64,000 bases of DNA, taken from positions 8,819,501 through 8,883,500 of the forward strand of contig OX344749.2 of assembly GCA_947034885.2 (NCBI GenBank). Direction: 5' to 3'. The notes below the pieces were generated by a model, which worked only from the letters and a program-made list of their open reading frames with translations, had not been told where the DNA came from and did no database searches. The stretch comes from Thuidium tamariscinum. Lineage: Eukaryota > Streptophyta > Bryopsida > Hypnales > Thuidiaceae. A program made the translations under genes and the position numbers. Positions 59,881-64,000 of this stretch are shown piece by piece (position 1 is the stretch's first letter; every line of letters begins with the position of its first letter).

Positions 59881-62682
59881 AAAAGCAAAAGTTCTCATCC
59901 TAAACCATACATGCATCCCTAAACAATGACATTGACAATCTTTCTCTAGATTTTGACCCTAACCAAGATGTTATAGTTGGTCAATTTATCACTATTAACA
60001 ATAGTATAGAAGACACAAAATTGGAAACATTATTTTTCCTAGAAAAGACCATGGCACTAAATAATGTGCCTACTACTAAATGGAAATTCATGAAGGGTAA
60101 TTATATAGTCTGTATTGGCGAAAACCATTGGCTTTGTAAGAAGATCCTAAAATATAGACTTACAAATACATAAATGGTTTCAAATGTTGATGTGCTCTTT
60201 TTCATGAATTGTCAAATTGGGTGGACTTGGATGGACTTGGATACAATAGTTGTGTTGTCAAAATCTTTTTCTTAAAATAAAACCTACATCATTGAAAAAA
60301 ACATTGTTCCAAGAATATTGATATTTTATTTGTTCAAACACATGCTAAGTTGCTAACCTATTAAAGACTAAAGACATCTAACAACTTGAAAACTACACTC
60401 ATGCATCAAAAGAAAGTGATTATGATTAGAGACAAATTATGGAAGTTTTAAATGTAATGTGCACAATACATAGATAATAGGATTTATATTTAATAATATG
60501 ATGTTTTATGCTAAATATTATTTTTCATTGTATTGTATCTTCTACATATATCAATAAATGTTTGTGTGAATGATGCCAAAACAAATTGTATTTGGCAAGA
60601 AAATGATCATGAGATTGCTAATATTACATTTGTCATGGATTGCTTTGACAATAGTTTATTATTGTCAATAATTTTCTTAATCCTCTTTCTTTTCATTAAA
60701 TATGATAGATGAAGAAAAGGGCAATTGCACTTTAGCAATCCTAAGTGCTCTTTTATCAAATACATTGATGTTGCTCTAGGATTGAAAAATCAACAAACTA
60801 TAATTATGAGTCCAAATTCCAAATTTCAACAAATACTAAAAGCTTAGTATTTTCTAGTATTTTTTAATTCAAATAGATCTGAACTTGATCAAATTCTTTC
60901 CATTATAGTAGATGTAACTATTATTGACACACACCCCATCAACAATCAACACGGTACCCTATTTCCAATCAAGATTGGAATGGATTTCCGTTTTTTCTTT
61001 AGAATGTATGTGTTTGTATTTTTTCAAGGTTTGGACCAATAAGTTAATGACACATAAGTGAGCATGAATGTAGGAAGTAATTTGCGGGAAAGTACTCCTT
61101 GAATGGTTGGAATTAGATGACTTTGATCTAGATGTTGGTCATGGATCATGCCCAACTTTTACCTTTCAAAATTTATAGTAATTTCAATCCAAGAGATAAA
61201 ATTACCAAAGTTTTTGCAATCTCTATTATTTCTATCAATTCACCTTTGAAATTTTTTGCTTTGCCTTGCACTACCCTATATCATGTCCAAATGTACTTAT
61301 TTTATTAGTTATGGGTACTTCTACCATAACCAATTCACATTTTTAAAGAAAATCATTGTTGTTCCTCTAATCTAGATAATGAGTAACAAGCTACACAATT
61401 CCAACAAAATAAACATTCAAATCCATTCATTTTTCGACAAAATCATTGCATTTCTATCAGCAAAGGATAACATGTCAATCCTTTAATGAAAAACACTCAA
61501 ATACCATTGGATGCATGGGCAAGTGACTATGGGTTGTTTTATGTAATGCTCAAAAATCTATTTAACAAATAGTTTTGTATTTTAGGACACACTACTTCAG
61601 AAATCCAAAAAAAATACAATTTTCATTATATATGTATAATTTTGATTTGATTTGATTTGTGAAATAAACCCATACCTCTAGAAAAATATGCCTAATAATT
61701 TTCTTGGAATTGACCCAAAGATGTTCAAATTACTAATTTCAATGGTAAAATGCTTGTCTACCTTACTTATATAAAATTTAAGTGAAGTTAGACTAGTACA
61801 ATTTCTTTTTGATATTCATTTTTGTCACCAAACTTTTGGCCTCAATTCCATCCAAAAAACATCCAAATTTGTTCATTTTATACCAAAATCAAATCATTTG
61901 ATGAAAATAAGGGATCTTATGTCAATCCTTTATTAATAAAACACTAAGTACTTGACTTGGTAGTTATGGCTTTTTTATAGGACATTTATTACCATTCTAT
62001 GGGCGGTTTCATAATTTGACATTAAACCACTTCAAAAATCAATCACAAAAATTACAATTTGACATGGGTTTGATTTGTAAAACAAGTGTACACCTCTAAA
62101 AAAACTATGTACCCCTCTTGGAGTGGACCCCAAAATATTCATATTACAAATCAAGGTCGTAAGGTAAACGAGCCTACGACAAGCCAACTCTCTAATGCAT
62201 TGTAGGTTTTTTCTAATTAATGAGATTAGGACTTCATTAGATAGGTTAATGACCAAATTCAATGCTTTGTATGATGACGATGGAGTGTTATTAGAGATTG
62301 ATTTAGGAACTTCCACCTTGCCAATGTAAAGTCATCATAAGAACTAATTTCTTTTATTCCATCATGTCATGTCCATGTTAGAAAATTTTACAACAATATT
62401 AGGAAATATAGGGACTACTTTAGGTGATATGATGATCACTATATATGGACACTCTCTTTGATGATTTAGGGATACTCTAGAGACTGTTTTGAATCATTTG
62501 GGTTGCACACTTCAAAAATTCTTAACAAATTCATACTTTGTCAAAAAAAAGTGAGATTTCAATTGCTCTCTCCATTTCTCATGTTTGTCTTACTATGGAA
62601 AAAAAAATTAATTTTCAAAAGTGTCAACATGGCAAACCAGTCATAGGCTGTTTTACCTCAATGGGCTTTGTCTCCCATATGG
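59881..62682. other. AT-rich spacer
   Basis: No gene, RNA or intact mobile element recognised. Confidence 0.4.
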
Positions 62683-62825
62683 ATGTCTCCCTTACGGCAA
62701 GTTGATTTGGTTGCATTGGGATTGCAATGTGATGAGCCGCCGATCTGCACTTCTGCTGCAACTGTGAAGCTGCTGCCCGCAATTCTCGTTGCCTGGTGGA
62801 CTGCTATTCCAATTGCCATGGTGGG
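62683..62825 (+). CDS. Possible first exon or gene fragment, function unknown
   Basis: In a locally GC-richer stretch, an ATG opens a frame of about 47 codons (MSPLRQVDLVALGLQCDEPP at its start), ending at a good donor, GGGGTAAGT. A hydrophobic stretch (ILVAWWTAIPIAMVG) closes it. No matching downstream exon was identified within the window, so this may be chance or a relic. Confidence 0.2.
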
Positions 62826-63247
62826 GTAAGTTAAGTTACATAACGAACTTCAGTTATTGCATCCCATATCTTACAAGACAATTCATCAAATATTTGTGCT
62901 GGATCTAGAATCATGTGTATGACAAAATCTGCAAGATCTAGCCATGGTCAGAAACTGTTTGTGCTTTGGGAGTACACAAAACAGCCAGCAAGGCCGTAGG
63001 GACTAGGGAGCTAACAACAGCATTGACGAAGCTCGAGTGGCAGGGGAGCCAAATCTGGAATCCATGACAGTTTCCAAAAATTGCAGCGGGGAGTTTGAGT
63101 GCAGGAGGAGATGACATTCTGGGTGATATGCCGCCACTCCTCTGTTAAGTTACCTGATATTAACTATCAGTATGATCTAGTAGAGGCGACTAAGTTTAAG
63201 TTATGGGAAGGTAGATCAACCTAGTACCACCCTGATTTGCAATCTGA

Positions 63248-63545
63248 CTACACTAAAATTGGTAAATAGTGCCGGCAACACTAATTTGTTGAGATAACAT
63301 TGATTGTGATTTGCAAGGTTAGTTTTAGAAGATTATTAATTCAATCTAATATTATTTTAGTTCTATAGTAAATTACAGTTTTTTAGGAAAGGGACAGATT
63401 TTCGTAGCGGGAGGCAAAAATTATAGTTTCCTTGGAAAGGGACAGATTTTCATGGCAGGAGGCAAAAATTACAGTTTTGTAGGGAAGGACAGATTTTTAT
63501 GGCAGAAATTAAGTGCCCCAACACTATTTACCAATTTTAGTGTAG
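63248..63545. mobile_element. 298-bp MITE with internal 48-bp tandem repeats
   Basis: Perfect 24-bp terminal inverted repeats (63248-63271 and 63522-63545, starting CTACACTAAAATTGG). The interior carries three tandem 48-bp units. Target duplication is not evident. Confidence 0.7.
63370..63512. repeat. Three tandem 48-bp units
   Basis: Units start near 63370, 63418 and 63466. Each contains GGACAGATTTT and TGGCAGGAGGCA-like boxes; the third is shortened. Confidence 0.85.
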
Positions 63546-64000
63546 CTTGGGGCCAATTCTAAGAGGGATACATACTTTTTCATAGGTTTGCACATGTTTC
63601 ACAAATCAAACCGAAGTGGAATTATAATTATCTGATCAAAACTGTAATTTCTGTGAATTTTTGAAGTGTTCAGACCTAAATTACAAAAGCGTCCAAGACT
63701 AGGGTCACCAACGCCCTAATAACAACCCATGAACATCTAGGTTTTCACCAATCATCTATTGCCGCATTATCCTAAATGACATAAATGCATTGATTATGTC
63801 AGATTTCCAAATAGAATTGGCTCATTTCTGAACAAATTTGGATAGTGGAATGGGTAGTAATGGGGCCAAATATAAAGTGACGAAAATGGGTTGTAGGTGG
63901 GATTAGCCACTGGTCTACCATAGAACCATCCATAGTAGATAGTTGATCACTTCAACAACTCTACACATGTTCTAGAGCAACATAAGGCAAAGTAAATTCT
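63546..64000. other. Window end, nothing recognised
   Basis: Mixed composition and no supported feature. Confidence 0.4.

Noticed and set aside
1..64000. CRISPR arrays, operons, phage or plasmid features
   Set aside because: The tandem repeats seen are imperfect eukaryotic minisatellites, and the genes have introns and plant-type promoters.

Overview
The window is nuclear DNA of a land plant. The evidence is a plastid-type dihydrolipoamide dehydrogenase gene split by 14 GT-AG introns, plant-type U1 and U5 spliceosomal RNA genes with USE-like upstream elements, a plant-specific plastid/membrane protein gene, and long AT-rich spacers filled with small non-autonomous DNA transposons. A bryophyte or other seed-free plant is my best guess, but the sequence alone does not settle the species.

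Layout. Positions 1-24250 hold a dispersed cluster of spliceosomal snRNA genes, all on the + strand: U5 (184), U5 (8918), U1 (9686), U5-like (10463), a U5 3' fragment (10754), U1 (12076), U5 pseudogene (13018), U5 variant (22773), U1 (23715) and a U5 remnant (about 24160). They alternate U5-U1-U5. The upstream TCCCATA/TCCCACAT-type element sits 75 bp before all U5 starts that can be measured (except one with a small insertion) and 68-69 bp before all three U1 starts. Between the first two U5 genes lies the complete minus-strand plastid dihydrolipoamide dehydrogenase gene (1187-6492, 15 coding exons, 580 residues predicted). A GC-richer island at 19560-21250 carries no recognised gene.

From about 24250 to the end the DNA is AT-rich and gene-poor. 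The only other clear protein gene is a single-exon 432-residue gene at 37086-38384, of the family named after Arabidopsis 'probable F-box protein At4g22030'. The rest is mostly small transposons: four copies of a 273-292 bp family with TA target duplications; a TTAA-specific (piggyBac-like) family of about 0.92 kb with three copies plus shorter TTAA elements; a family with 4-bp target duplications (three copies); single Tourist-like and CACTA-like hairpin elements; a foldback element built of inverted 180-bp units and interrupted by a solo LTR; a seven-unit minisatellite; and several dispersed repeats. Many are nested, so relative insertion order can be read directly.

How the parts relate: the snRNA cluster supplies two core RNAs of the major spliceosome, and looks shaped by repeated U5/U1 cassette duplication, decay of some copies and transposon insertion into spacers. 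The two protein genes are independent housekeeping/plastid genes with no evident functional tie to the snRNAs. No CRISPR, operon, phage or prokaryotic feature is present.
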